NCBI GenBank assembly: GCA_029261815.1
Contig: JAJDAQ010000131.1
Span: forward strand, 1 to 41,194
Direction: 5' to 3'
Source: Deltaproteobacteria bacterium
Lineage (GTDB): Bacteria; Myxococcota_A; UBA9160; UBA6930
Length of the DNA: 41,194 nucleotides
The translations under genes and the position numbers were made by a program. Below are positions 8,368 through 16,756 of the stretch, piece by piece. Below the pieces are notes generated by a model. That model was not told the origin of the DNA, did not search any database, and was given only the letters and a program-made list of their open reading frames with translations. Numbering within the stretch: position 1 is the stretch's first letter; every line of letters begins with the position of its first letter.

Positions 8368-9570
8368 TCACTGGACGCCGGGCGAACTCCGAGACCTCGC
8401 ATTGGCCGGCGAATCGGCCCGTAGACGCGCAACTTCTTCGCCGATCCGGCGGACCGCGCTGGCGATTGCGGCATCGTCGGTATCACGCCCGAGGCCAATA
8501 CGGATCGCGCCTCGAATGCGTTCGGGCAAAAAGCCGCAAGCGGCGAGCACGGGAGAAGGTTCGCCGGTCCCAGAGGCACAGGCGGAGCCCGTCGACAACG
8601 CGACATCGGACAACGCCGCCACCAGGGCCGCAGCGTCAACAGCTTCGAACGAGACGTGGAGGTTGGCCGGGAGGCGCCCCGAGCCGGCAGGGGGACCATT
8701 CCAGGTGACCCCGGCGACCTGGTCAGTCAAGTCAGCGTAGAAGCGGTCGCGAAGCGCACCCAGGCGAAGGGCCTCGGTTTCGCGTTCGGTCACCGCCAGC
8801 GCCACCGCGCGGCCCATTCCGACGACCTGGGGCACCGGGAGTGTTCCCGCGCGGAGTCCACCTTCGTGGCCGCCCCCGTACAGCAACGGCGTCAGCCGGA
8901 TGCGCTGCCGCGACGCTCGACGACGACGACGCACGTAGAGCGCACCGATCCCCTTCGGCCCGTAGAGCTTGTGCGCCGAGATCGAAACGAGATCCACGCC
9001 ATTCGCATCCACGTCGAACGGGATCTTCCCAACGGCCTGGGCCGCGTCCGTATGCAGGAGGACATCCCGTGCGGCCGTGATCTCTCCGATCGCGCCGAGG
9101 TCGGGCACGGTCCCCAGTTCGCTATTCGCGGCCATCACCGAGACCATGACGGTGTCGTCCGTGATCGCGCGCGCAACCGCCTTTGCGGACACGAAGCCGT
9201 CGGCGTCAACCGGCAGACGCGTCACCCTTGCCCCGCGACGTTCCAGCGCAGCGCAGGTCTCGAGCACCGCCGGATGCTCGGTTGCCACGGTCACGATATG
9301 GCCCCTTCCGCCCGCCGCCTCGAAGGCGCCTTGGAGGGCCAGGTTGTCGCTCTCGGTCGCACCGCTGGTAAAGACGATCTCGCGCGGATCCTGGGCCCCG
9401 ATCGCGGCCGCGACTTGCTCGCGAGCGATCTCGACAGCCGCGGCCGCACGCCAACCGAAGCGATGTGTCGCACTCGACGCGTTCCCGAAGTCTTCGCGGA
9501 AGTACGGACGCATTGCCTCGACGACCCGTGCATCCACGGGCGTGGTCGCATGGTGGTCGAGGTAGATCAT
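8368..9570 (-). CDS. Cysteine desulfurase (NifS/IscS family)
   Basis: A 400-residue PLP enzyme that takes sulfur from cysteine for Fe-S cluster and thiolation pathways. It opens with the family signature MIYLDHHATTP. The PLP histidine lies in TEHPAV (His99), the Schiff-base lysine is Lys201 in SISAHKLYGPKG, and the catalytic cysteine is Cys331 in STGSACASG. The ATG at 9570 gives the conserved N-terminus; a TTG at 9588 would add six residues. The gene follows the ErpA-like gene by 43 bases, suggesting a shared Fe-S transcript. No IscU or SufU scaffold is next to it. The C-terminal 20 residues are Arg/Ser rich and beyond the fold. Confidence 0.93.
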   Translation of the reverse strand: MIYLDHHATTPVDARVVEAMRPYFREDFGNASSATHRFGWRAAAAVEIAREQVAAAIGAQDPREIVFTSGATESDNLALQGAFEAAGGRGHIVTVATEHPAVLETCAALERRGARVTRLPVDADGFVSAKAVARAITDDTVMVSVMAANSELGTVPDLGAIGEITAARDVLLHTDAAQAVGKIPFDVDANGVDLVSISAHKLYGPKGIGALYVRRRRRASRQRIRLTPLLYGGGHEGGLRAGTLPVPQVVGMGRAVALAVTERETEALRLGALRDRFYADLTDQVAGVTWNGPPAGSGRLPANLHVSFEAVDAAALVAALSDVALSTGSACASGTGEPSPVLAACGFLPERIRGAIRIGLGRDTDDAAIASAVRRIGEEVARLRADSPANARSRSSPGVQ

Positions 9571-9613
9571 GGCCGGGAGGACCCGCAAGCGGGCGCCCTC
9601 GCCCGCCTTGGCG

Positions 9614-9946
9614 TCAGGCGCCGAACGAGGAACCGCACCCGCAGGTGTTGCTCGCGTTGGGGTTGTCGATCTTGAAGCCGGATTCCATCAACGAGTCGAC
9701 GTAGTCCAGCGTGGTCCCAACCAGGTAGAGCGCGCTCTTCTCGTCGACGCGAACCGTGACGCCCTCGCTCTTGACCGCGGTGTCGTCTTCGCGAACCGCG
9801 TCATCGAACATCAGCTGGTACTGGAGGCCCGAACAGCCTCCGCCCACCACCTTCATGCGCAGGGCATGGGTTTCGAGCTTGCCCTCTGAGTCGAGCAAGC
9901 GCTTGATCTGGCTGGCAGCACTGTCTGTAACGTTCACAAGGGCCAT
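9614..9946 (-). CDS. A-type iron-sulfur cluster carrier (ErpA/IscA family)
   Basis: A 110-residue A-type carrier that passes Fe-S clusters to target enzymes. The three ligand cysteines are present: Cys38 in GGGCSGLQY and Cys102/Cys104 in NTCGCGSSF. The length and C-terminal GCGSSF ending match ErpA/IscA well. The ATG at 9946 is preceded by GGAG with a six-base spacer. It lies 78 bases from tlyA upstream and precedes the cysteine desulfurase, consistent with an Fe-S function. ErpA matters for IspG/IspH in E. coli, so the proximity to dxs and the prenyl synthase is suggestive, but the link is inference. Confidence 0.93.
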   Translation of the reverse strand: MALVNVTDSAASQIKRLLDSEGKLETHALRMKVVGGGCSGLQYQLMFDDAVREDDTAVKSEGVTVRVDEKSALYLVGTTLDYVDSLMESGFKIDNPNASNTCGCGSSFGA

Positions 9947-10008
9947 TCAGGTCTCCGTGGGCGATGAATCGGCGGTCGGCGCCCAGGATAGCAGATATTT
10001 TTCATAGG

Positions 10009-10023
10009 GGACCGAATCGGTCC
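10009..10023. repeat. Palindrome between tlyA and erpA-like gene
   Basis: GGACCGAATCGGTCC is a 15-base inverted repeat with seven-base arms and one central base, starting one base beyond the tlyA stop. On the minus strand it is followed by CCTATGAAAAATATC rather than a T run, so it is a poor intrinsic terminator. It could be an operator for the Fe-S genes or an RNA stem. Confidence 0.35.
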
Positions 10024-10024
10024 G

Positions 10025-10804
10025 CTATAACTTCCACCCCTCCTGGGGCAGAAGCCACAGGAAGATCTCGCGATTCCCCTTGGGCCCCGGTACGCGACTG
10101 TCGACCCGTGCCCGCTCCTCGTACCCCAGCTCGGCAGCGGCGGCGGCCACGTGGTCCGCGGCCCAGGTCCGATCCACGTCGTCGCGCACCACGCCGCCCT
10201 TTCCGATCCGCTCCCGCCCCACCTCGAACTGGGGCTTGACCATGATCAACAGTGCCGCCTTCGGCGCCACTTCAGGCAGTCGCGGCAGCAGGAGCGTCGA
10301 GGAAATGAACGACACATCGATCGTGACGAGGTCGATCGCTTCGGGGACCTGGTCGGCCTCGAGGTGCCGCGCGTTCGTGCGATCCAGGATGCGCACGCGC
10401 TCGTCGTTTCGGAGTGCGCCTTCCATCTGACCGTATCCGACATCGACCGCGACCACGCGCGCAGCGCCGTGCTGTAACAGGCAGTCGGTAAAGCCCCCGG
10501 TCGAGGCCCCCAGGTCGAGACACATCAGAGCCGTAACGGGGAGAGCAAGGTCTTCCAGGGCACCCGCCAGCTTCTCGCCACCACGCGAGACGAAGCGTCG
10601 CGTTTGCCCGCGGACGCGCACGATGGCGTCGGCTCGGACGCGCGTTCCCGGCTTGTCGACCGGGACGTCGTTGACCAGCACCTCGCCGAGACGGATCCGG
10701 GCTTGCGCTTGGGTACGTGTCGGGGCGAGGCCCTCCGCGACCAGGCGCTCGTCGAGCCGCGGGCGCGTCTCGGCCCTGCGCTCTCCTTGCGGCCGCTGGC
10801 TCAC
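10025..10804 (-). CDS. tlyA: TlyA-family rRNA 2'-O-methyltransferase
   Basis: A 259-residue protein with an N-terminal S4 RNA-binding domain (about residues 15-62, RLDERLVAEGLAPTR) and an FtsJ-type methyltransferase domain. The SAM-binding motif is DLGASTGGFTDC at 97-108, and MVKPQFEVGRE lies at 188-198. TlyA enzymes 2'-O-methylate cytidines in 16S, and in some lineages 23S, rRNA. The GTG at 10804 overlaps the dxs stop (GTGA), so it is probably translationally coupled to dxs, a common arrangement. The older family name haemolysin does not describe this activity. Whether it modifies one or both subunits is not visible. Confidence 0.93.
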   Translation of the reverse strand: MSQRPQGERRAETRPRLDERLVAEGLAPTRTQAQARIRLGEVLVNDVPVDKPGTRVRADAIVRVRGQTRRFVSRGGEKLAGALEDLALPVTALMCLDLGASTGGFTDCLLQHGAARVVAVDVGYGQMEGALRNDERVRILDRTNARHLEADQVPEAIDLVTIDVSFISSTLLLPRLPEVAPKAALLIMVKPQFEVGRERIGKGGVVRDDVDRTWAADHVAAAAAELGYEERARVDSRVPGPKGNREIFLWLLPQEGWKL

Positions 10805-12699
10805 GCCCCGGTCATGCCCTTGACCGCCCTCGCGATGCCAGCGGCATCCAGGCCGATGGCCGCACGCTGCGCATCGGGGTCGCCGTGCTCCATGAGTTCG
10901 TCCGGAATCGCGAGGCAGCGAACCGGGACCTGGACATCGGCCCGCGCGAGGGCCTCCAGCACCGCGCTGCCGAAGCCGCCCATCCCCGCGTGCTCCTCGA
11001 CCGTGACGACAGCACCGACTTTCCGGGCCAACGCCACGATGCGTTCCTCGTCGAGCGGCTTCACAAATCGCGCGTTCAGGACCGCAACGGAAACGCCGTC
11101 TCCGGCGAGATCGTTTGCGGCGTCCATCGCATCGTGGACGCAAGTCCCATACGCCATGATCGCGGCATCGTCGCCATCGCGCAGGAGTTCAGCCTGACCG
11201 ATCGGCAACGTCTTCGCGTCGGGATCCATCGGAACGCCGAAGCCCGCACCACGCGGGTAGCGGACCGCGGCCGGCCCGTCGTAGGCAATCGCCGTTCGCA
11301 CCATGTGCTGCAACTCGTTCTCGTCCTTGGGCGCCATCACCACGATGTTGGGCAGGGTCCGCAGGTAGGCGATGTCGTACATCCCCTGGTGCGTCGCGCC
11401 GTCCGCGCCAACGAGACCCGCGCGGTCCATTGCGAGTGTGACGTCCAGGTTCTGCACACAAACGTCATGCACGACCTGGTCGTACGCACGCTGGAGGAAG
11501 GTCGAATAGATCGCGGCGACCGGCTTCATTCCCTCGGCAGCCAGGCCGGCAGCGAAGGTCACCGCGTGCTGCTCGGCAATCCCCACATCGTAGAATCGGC
11601 TCGGGAATGCCTTCTGGAACAGGTCGAGCGAGGTGCCGTCCGACATCGCTGCGGTAATGGCGACGATACGATCGTCTTCCTTGGCGAGATCGATCAGCGT
11701 ATTCGCAAAGACGCGCTGATACTTCGGCGGTCCCGGCTTCGAGGGAGGGAACTTGCCGCTCTCGATCTCGAACTTGCCTACGCCGTGGTACTTGAACGGA
11801 TCGTTCTGGGCCGGCTCGTAGCCATAGCCCTTGGCCGTCAACGCATGCACGAGGATCGGCCCGTCTCCGGCGCGCAGCATCTCTCGAACGTTCTCGAACG
11901 TCTCGAGCACGATGTCCGTGCGGTGTCCCTGAATCGGCCCCACGTACTTGAACCCCAGCGCCTCGAATAGCAAGCCCGGTGAGAAGAAGACCTTGAGCGA
12001 CTCTTCGGCTTTCTGGGCCCAGTGCACCATGTCGCCCGGCATCGAACCGAGAAAATCCTTGGCCCAATGCTTCATCCGGCGGACCATCGGCGCTGAGAGT
12101 TTGCGAGACAGGTAGGACGACATCGCGCCGACGTTCGGTGAGATCGACATCTCGTTGTCATTGAGAACCACCACCAGGTTCTTCTGGCGCAGGCCCCCTG
12201 CATGGTTGAGGGCCTCGAATGCCATCCCGGCGGTCATCCCGCCGTCGCCGATGAAGGCGATGGCGCATTGGTCGCGGCCCTGGTGCTCGAACGCGCGGGC
12301 CATACCGAGTGCGGCCGAAATCGACGTGCCTGCATGGCCGGCGCCGAACGCATCGTGCTCCGATTCGTGCCGGCGCAGGAATTTTCCGATTCCGCCGTCT
12401 TTGCCAATCTCGCCAAATCCGCCGCGCCGCCCGGTCAGCATCTTGTGCGCATAACCCTGGTGACCCACGTCGAGACACAGCCGATCGGCCGGCGTATCGA
12501 AGACGTAATGGATGGCCGTGATCAACTCGACCGCCCCTAGACTCGACGCGAGGTGGCCGCCGGTCTTGGAGACGTTCTCGACGATCTCGGCGCGGATCGC
12601 CTGGGCAACTTCGTCGACGCGTTCGCGCGGCAACGCGCGCAGATCTGCAGGAGAGTGGATCTGCTCGAGGACCTGGCGATCGGGCTTGCTCGTGGTCAT
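10801..12699 (-). CDS. dxs: 1-deoxy-D-xylulose-5-phosphate synthase
   Basis: The 632-residue thiamine diphosphate enzyme condenses pyruvate with glyceraldehyde 3-phosphate to DXP, the entry step of the MEP isoprenoid pathway. Visible motifs are the N-terminal GGHLASSLGAVELT-like segment near 47-60, DVGHQGYAHKMLTGR near 77-91, the ThDP motif GDGGMTAGMAFEALNHAG near 152-169, the catalytic-Glu segment GIAEQHAVTFAAG in the second half and DRAGLVGADGATHQG. Length is canonical. The ATG overlaps the prenyl synthase stop (ATGA) and the stop overlaps tlyA (GTGA), so the three are likely one transcript. The next MEP genes are not in the window. Confidence 0.97.
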   Translation of the reverse strand: MTTSKPDRQVLEQIHSPADLRALPRERVDEVAQAIRAEIVENVSKTGGHLASSLGAVELITAIHYVFDTPADRLCLDVGHQGYAHKMLTGRRGGFGEIGKDGGIGKFLRRHESEHDAFGAGHAGTSISAALGMARAFEHQGRDQCAIAFIGDGGMTAGMAFEALNHAGGLRQKNLVVVLNDNEMSISPNVGAMSSYLSRKLSAPMVRRMKHWAKDFLGSMPGDMVHWAQKAEESLKVFFSPGLLFEALGFKYVGPIQGHRTDIVLETFENVREMLRAGDGPILVHALTAKGYGYEPAQNDPFKYHGVGKFEIESGKFPPSKPGPPKYQRVFANTLIDLAKEDDRIVAITAAMSDGTSLDLFQKAFPSRFYDVGIAEQHAVTFAAGLAAEGMKPVAAIYSTFLQRAYDQVVHDVCVQNLDVTLAMDRAGLVGADGATHQGMYDIAYLRTLPNIVVMAPKDENELQHMVRTAIAYDGPAAVRYPRGAGFGVPMDPDAKTLPIGQAELLRDGDDAAIMAYGTCVHDAMDAANDLAGDGVSVAVLNARFVKPLDEERIVALARKVGAVVTVEEHAGMGGFGSAVLEALARADVQVPVRCLAIPDELMEHGDPDAQRAAIGLDAAGIARAVKGMTGA

Positions 12700-13541
12700 A
12701 CCTGTCTCCGCACGGCAAAGCGTGCCAGTTCCCGGAGCGCGTCCGCTTCGGGGCCCATGGACGCGAGCCTGGCGAGTGCGTTCTCAAGAAGCGCCTCCGC
12801 CCGGTCTCTAGCCACAGCCTCACCCAGAACCCGCACCAGCGACGCCGGTTCTTCATCTTCGCGATCGAGGACGTCGTCCGCGATCTGAAACGCGATACCG
12901 ACCTCTTCGCCAAACTTCCCGAGTTCGTCGACCTGGGCCGTGCCCGCGCCGCCCAATCGAGCGCCTGACGTGATCGCAGCCGCGATGAGTGCTGCCGACT
13001 TGCGACGATGGACGGACTCCACACGTCCCGCTTCGTCGCTGCCGCCCGGCTGGAAGTCGAGATCGTCGACCTGGCCGCCCACGAGACCGCGCGAACTCGC
13101 GGCCCAGGCCACATCGCGCGTGACGCCTAGCAGAATCGTGGGATCCACAGCGTCGACGGAGCGTGCGAGCCCTTCGAATGCCAGCGCCTGGAGCGCGTCG
13201 CCGGCGAGAACCGCCGTCGACTCCCCGTACACCACGTGCACGGTCGGCCGACCGCGCCGCAGCGCGTCGTCGTCCATGCACGGCAGGTCGTCGTGGACGA
13301 GCGAATAGGTGTGGATCAGTTCCACCGCGGCAGCCGCAGGGTCGCCGACCCGGACATCTGCGCCGACAGCCTCACACGCTGCGTACGCGAGGGCTGGCCG
13401 AAGCCGCTTCCCTCCCGGGAAGAGCAGGTGTCGCATGGCACCGTGGAGCGCCGCCGGCGGATCCCCGGCCTCGGGCACCCACTCCTCGAGGACGCGGTTC
13501 ACGCGTTCGGTCGCCTCGGCGATGTAGTCCGGGGCCTTCAA
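12696..13541 (-). CDS. ispA: Polyprenyl (farnesyl/geranylgeranyl) diphosphate synthase
   Basis: A 281-residue head-to-tail prenyltransferase that elongates DMAPP with IPP. The first aspartate motif is DDLPCMDDD at residues 84-92 and the second is DDVLD at 222-226; GGKRLRP at 43-49 binds IPP. The segment after the second motif is shorter and lacks the usual GK signature. The start is TTG at 13541, whose last two bases overlap the xseB stop (TTGA). The xseB-ispA-dxs order is common in proteobacteria. Product length (C15 or C20) cannot be fixed by eye, so the ispA symbol is by context. Confidence 0.88.
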   Translation of the reverse strand: MKAPDYIAEATERVNRVLEEWVPEAGDPPAALHGAMRHLLFPGGKRLRPALAYAACEAVGADVRVGDPAAAAVELIHTYSLVHDDLPCMDDDALRRGRPTVHVVYGESTAVLAGDALQALAFEGLARSVDAVDPTILLGVTRDVAWAASSRGLVGGQVDDLDFQPGGSDEAGRVESVHRRKSAALIAAAITSGARLGGAGTAQVDELGKFGEEVGIAFQIADDVLDREDEEPASLVRVLGEAVARDRAEALLENALARLASMGPEADALRELARFAVRRQV

Positions 13542-13816
13542 TCCGGATCCCCGGAGCCCGCATCGGCACCTTCTCCGAGCGAGTCAAAGGGCGCCGTGTC
13601 GCCGTCTCCCGTCTGGACCAGGATCTCGATCCGACGCTCGGCGGCATCGAGTTCACCCGCGCAGCGGCGCGACAGTGCGACCCCTTCTTCGAATGCGGCG
13701 AGGGCCTCCTCGAGCCCGAGGTCGCCCTCTTCGAGCTGGTCCACGATCGCTTCAAGGCGCTCAAGCGCTCCCTCGAAGCTCATCTCATCCACGCTGCCGT
13801 CCGTGCCCGTTCCCAT
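13538..13816 (-). CDS. xseB: Exodeoxyribonuclease VII small subunit
   Basis: A 92-residue protein with the XseB core SFEGALERLEAIVDQLEEGDLGLEEALAAFEEGVALSRRC at about residues 13-52. This forms a helical hairpin that binds the XseA C-terminus to make the single-strand-specific nuclease. The C-terminal 20 residues are acidic and likely disordered. It lies 34 bases downstream of xseA and overlaps the prenyl synthase start. No good ribosome-binding site is visible before the ATG. Confidence 0.93.
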   Translation of the reverse strand: MGTGTDGSVDEMSFEGALERLEAIVDQLEEGDLGLEEALAAFEEGVALSRRCAGELDAAERRIEILVQTGDGDTAPFDSLGEGADAGSGDPD

Positions 13817-13850
13817 CCGCGGGAAGTTAACGGACGAGGCCCGAGGTGCC

Positions 13851-15224
13851 TCAATCGCCGTCGGGGCGATCGGGCGTCACCGAGGTGACCTCGGCCTCGA
13901 TCACGCCTTCGGCGAGGCGCACGCGGACGGCCTCTCCCGGTGCGACCTCCGCCGCACGACGCAACACGCGGCCATCCAGGCCCTGGGCGATCGCATAACC
14001 CCGTGACAGGACGGCGAGCGGAGACAATGCGTCCAGGCGGCCCGCTGCCTCTGCGAGGCGCTGACGGTTCGCGGCGAGTCGCCGCGGCCCCGCGCGAGAC
14101 AATCGCTCCGCGGCGGAAGAGACGCGGCTCCGGCGCACCGGCGTCAGCGTCGCCCCGACACGGCCGAGGCGATCGGCCGCCCGCCCCCGCGCATCGACAC
14201 GGTCCCGGAGCGCGACGCCAAGGGTGCGAGCCAGGGCCTCGCGCGCAACCGCGAATCGCGCGCGATCCGCGGCAAGCCGCGCCGCAGGTGCATTCGCCAG
14301 TAGCCGCGCGTGGACGCCGCGACTCGCCAATCGACCTCGGTCGATCCGACCCCGCAACGCACGATCCAATCGGCCTTGGAGTGCGGTCAGTTGGTCCCAC
14401 CATGCGTCGCCGTCCGGTAGCGCCACCATCGCGGCCGCCGAAGGCGTTGCCGCGCGTACATCGGCAGCCAGATCCGCGATGGTCACATCGACTTCGTGGC
14501 CAACGCCGCTGACAACGGGCACCGGGCACGCGCGGATCGCCCGGGCCACCCGTTCCGTGTTGAAACCCCAGAGGTCCTCGAGCGCCCCGCCCCCACGGAC
14601 CAGCAGGATCACGTCGACCTCGGGCTGGCGCTGGATCCGTTCGATCGCGGCCGCGATTTCGTCCTCGACCCGCTCTCCTTGGACCCGGGTCGGCGCGATC
14701 AAGATCGGCGTCCCCGGAAAGCGGTCGCCGCTCACCCGAATCACATCGCGTACCGCGGCGCCGGCCGGCGAGGTCACGATGCCGACGCGACGTGGGAACG
14801 TCGGAAGCGATCGCTTGTCCTCGACCGCAAAGAGTCCCTCATCCGCCAGACGCGCACGGAGTTGCTCGAACGCGAGCTGCAAGGCCCCCTGCCCCACCGG
14901 CTCGAGGTCGCGCACGATGATCTGCAGCTCTCCGCGCTGCGTGTAGACCGTGACTTCCGCGTGCACCACGAACTCGAGACCTTCTTCCAGATCGAAGGGG
15001 ATGCGCGTCGCGTTGCCTCGAAAGAGCGCAGCCTTGATCTGTGCGCGGTCGTCCTTGAGCGTGAAGTAGTGGTGGCCCGATGCCGCGCGGAACAGATTCG
15101 AAATCTCGCCGATGACCCGAACGCGCCCCAGTTCCTCTTCGACGAGTTCTCGCACCCCGCCAACGAGTTCGGCGACCGTCAGCGGTCGACTCGGGCGGGC
15201 CGGTTCAGCGAAGAGATCCTCCAC
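13851..15224 (-). CDS. xseA: Exodeoxyribonuclease VII large subunit
   Basis: The 457-residue catalytic subunit of exonuclease VII. An OB-fold domain lies at about residues 14-115 (RVIGEISNLFRAASGHHYFTLKD), then the nuclease domain with VGIVTSPAGAAVRDV near 148-162, VDVILLVRGGGALEDLW near 204-220 and VSGVGHEVDVTIADLAADVRA near 239-260. An Arg/Ala-rich coiled-coil region follows, with a C-terminal LSPLAVLSRGYAIAQ segment that closes the fold. The GTG start is eight bases after the protease stop. The order with xseB just downstream is canonical. Confidence 0.96.
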   Translation of the reverse strand: MEDLFAEPARPSRPLTVAELVGGVRELVEEELGRVRVIGEISNLFRAASGHHYFTLKDDRAQIKAALFRGNATRIPFDLEEGLEFVVHAEVTVYTQRGELQIIVRDLEPVGQGALQLAFEQLRARLADEGLFAVEDKRSLPTFPRRVGIVTSPAGAAVRDVIRVSGDRFPGTPILIAPTRVQGERVEDEIAAAIERIQRQPEVDVILLVRGGGALEDLWGFNTERVARAIRACPVPVVSGVGHEVDVTIADLAADVRAATPSAAAMVALPDGDAWWDQLTALQGRLDRALRGRIDRGRLASRGVHARLLANAPAARLAADRARFAVAREALARTLGVALRDRVDARGRAADRLGRVGATLTPVRRSRVSSAAERLSRAGPRRLAANRQRLAEAAGRLDALSPLAVLSRGYAIAQGLDGRVLRRAAEVAPGEAVRVRLAEGVIEAEVTSVTPDRPDGD

Positions 15225-15232
15225 GTGGCGGC

Positions 15233-16651
15233 TCAGGGGGCGACCGGCGCCGGTGCGCCGTCAACAGGAACGTCGGGCGTGGAAACCGTTGTTCTGCGCC
15301 GTTCGAGCCGCTCGAAATACTTCCAGCTCTTCAGCACTTCGAGCGCACGGGTAAGTTGGGGATCGTCCGACATCGGCTCGGCGACATCAGCATCGTCCTC
15401 GGAGTCCCCGTTCGCGAAGTGGCCTTCGAGGTCCTCTTCACGAATCCGCTCGGCCGGCTTCGCTCCGTCCTCGGCTTCATCCAGAACGCGGTCGCTCACC
15501 AGGATGTCGGGCTCGATGCCAACCTCCTGGATCGAACGGCCACTGGGCGTGTAGTAGAGCGCCGTCGTCAGACGCAAGCCGCCACCGGCACCGGGCAAGG
15601 GGTACAACGTCTGCACGGAGCCCTTGCCGAAACTCTGGCTCCCCAGAATCAACGCACGGTGATGATCCTGCAGTGCACCTGCGACAATCTCAGACGCGCT
15701 CGCGCTTCCGGCGTTGATCAGGACCACGATCGGGTAGTCGCCCTCCGTGTCCGGCCGGGCGTAGAATTCCTGCACCTGGTCCGCCACGCGACCGCGGGTT
15801 GACACAAGGATGCCGTCGTCCAGGAAGAGATCGGCGACGCCCACCGCCTGATCCAGGAGACCGCCCGGGTTGTTCCGCAGATCCAGCACGAGACCCTGGA
15901 AGGCTCCAGCGGCTTCGAGTTCGCGATGACGGCTTCGCAGGTCGTCGGTCGTGCGCTCCTGGAACTGCCGTACTGCGAGGTACGCATAACCGGGCTCCAG
16001 AAGCCGGCCCGAAACCGATGCGACCTTGACGGTGTCGCGCCGAATCGTGACGGGCAGCGGGGTGTCGCGGCCCTCCCGCGCGACGCGAATCGTGATGTCG
16101 GTACCGCGCCGCCCGCGCATATGCGTCACCGCTTCGTGAAGCTCCATCCCCTTCGTCGACCGGCAGGGTTCGATCCATCCTCCGGGCGTCTCGGTGGGAC
16201 AGATCTCGACGATCTCGTCGCGCGGCCGGATCCCGGCGCGGGCAGCCGGCGTGCCTTCGATCGGGGCGATGATCTCGATGAATCCGTCGCGCGCCTTCGA
16301 GATCTCGATCCCGAGTCCCACGAATTCGCCGCGCGTGTCGATCTGCATCTCGCGGAACGCGTCCGGATCCATGTAACCCGAGTGCGGGTCGAGCTCGTCG
16401 ATCATGCCGCGAACCGCACCCTCGATCAGCTGCTCCTGGTCCACCTCGTCGACGTAGTTCGTGCGGATCAGGGCCAGCACATCGCTGAAGAAGCGAAGAT
16501 CGTCATAGCGACCGGCCGCATGACTGACCGACGAAGGCCCTGCCCAGAGCAGGCCTGCGGCGCAAATGGCGCCGAAGACGAAACCGAGAACGACGCGCGA
16601 CCCGCCACGGCGCGTCGCGAGCGCTTTCTCGGAACCCTGAATCTGGGACAT
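15233..16651 (-). CDS. C-terminal processing peptidase, S41 family (CtpA/Prc-like)
   Basis: A 472-residue periplasmic serine protease anchored by one N-terminal membrane segment (about residues 19-38). A PDZ domain (about 110-205) precedes the S41 catalytic domain with DLRNNPGGLL (257-266), the Ser region AGSASASEIVAGAL (314-327) and the general-base Lys343 in SQSFGKGSVQT. The ATG at 16651 was chosen because AAGGAG lies five bases upstream; ATGs further upstream lack this. The PDZ domain has a short insert with two cysteines (151 and 163). An acidic tail follows residue 400. The position after ftsEX-envC suggests it trims cell-wall hydrolases or their regulators, as CtpA/Prc proteases do elsewhere. 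Confidence 0.92.
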   Translation of the reverse strand: MSQIQGSEKALATRRGGSRVVLGFVFGAICAAGLLWAGPSSVSHAAGRYDDLRFFSDVLALIRTNYVDEVDQEQLIEGAVRGMIDELDPHSGYMDPDAFREMQIDTRGEFVGLGIEISKARDGFIEIIAPIEGTPAARAGIRPRDEIVEICPTETPGGWIEPCRSTKGMELHEAVTHMRGRRGTDITIRVAREGRDTPLPVTIRRDTVKVASVSGRLLEPGYAYLAVRQFQERTTDDLRSRHRELEAAGAFQGLVLDLRNNPGGLLDQAVGVADLFLDDGILVSTRGRVADQVQEFYARPDTEGDYPIVVLINAGSASASEIVAGALQDHHRALILGSQSFGKGSVQTLYPLPGAGGGLRLTTALYYTPSGRSIQEVGIEPDILVSDRVLDEAEDGAKPAERIREEDLEGHFANGDSEDDADVAEPMSDDPQLTRALEVLKSWKYFERLERRRTTVSTPDVPVDGAPAPVAP

Positions 16652-16756
16652 CAACGCTCCTTGGCTTGCGCGCGCCATCAGCAATAGGCTTACGGAGCGC
16701 GAAGTGTACCGATTCCGCCCCGGTCGCCTAGAAGCGCGGCCGAGCGAGCACGTTGA

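Noticed and set aside
6814-8424. Plus-strand frame of 536 codons opposite the TPR gene and cysC
   Set aside because: Arg/Pro-rich with no motifs; both opposite-strand genes are secure.
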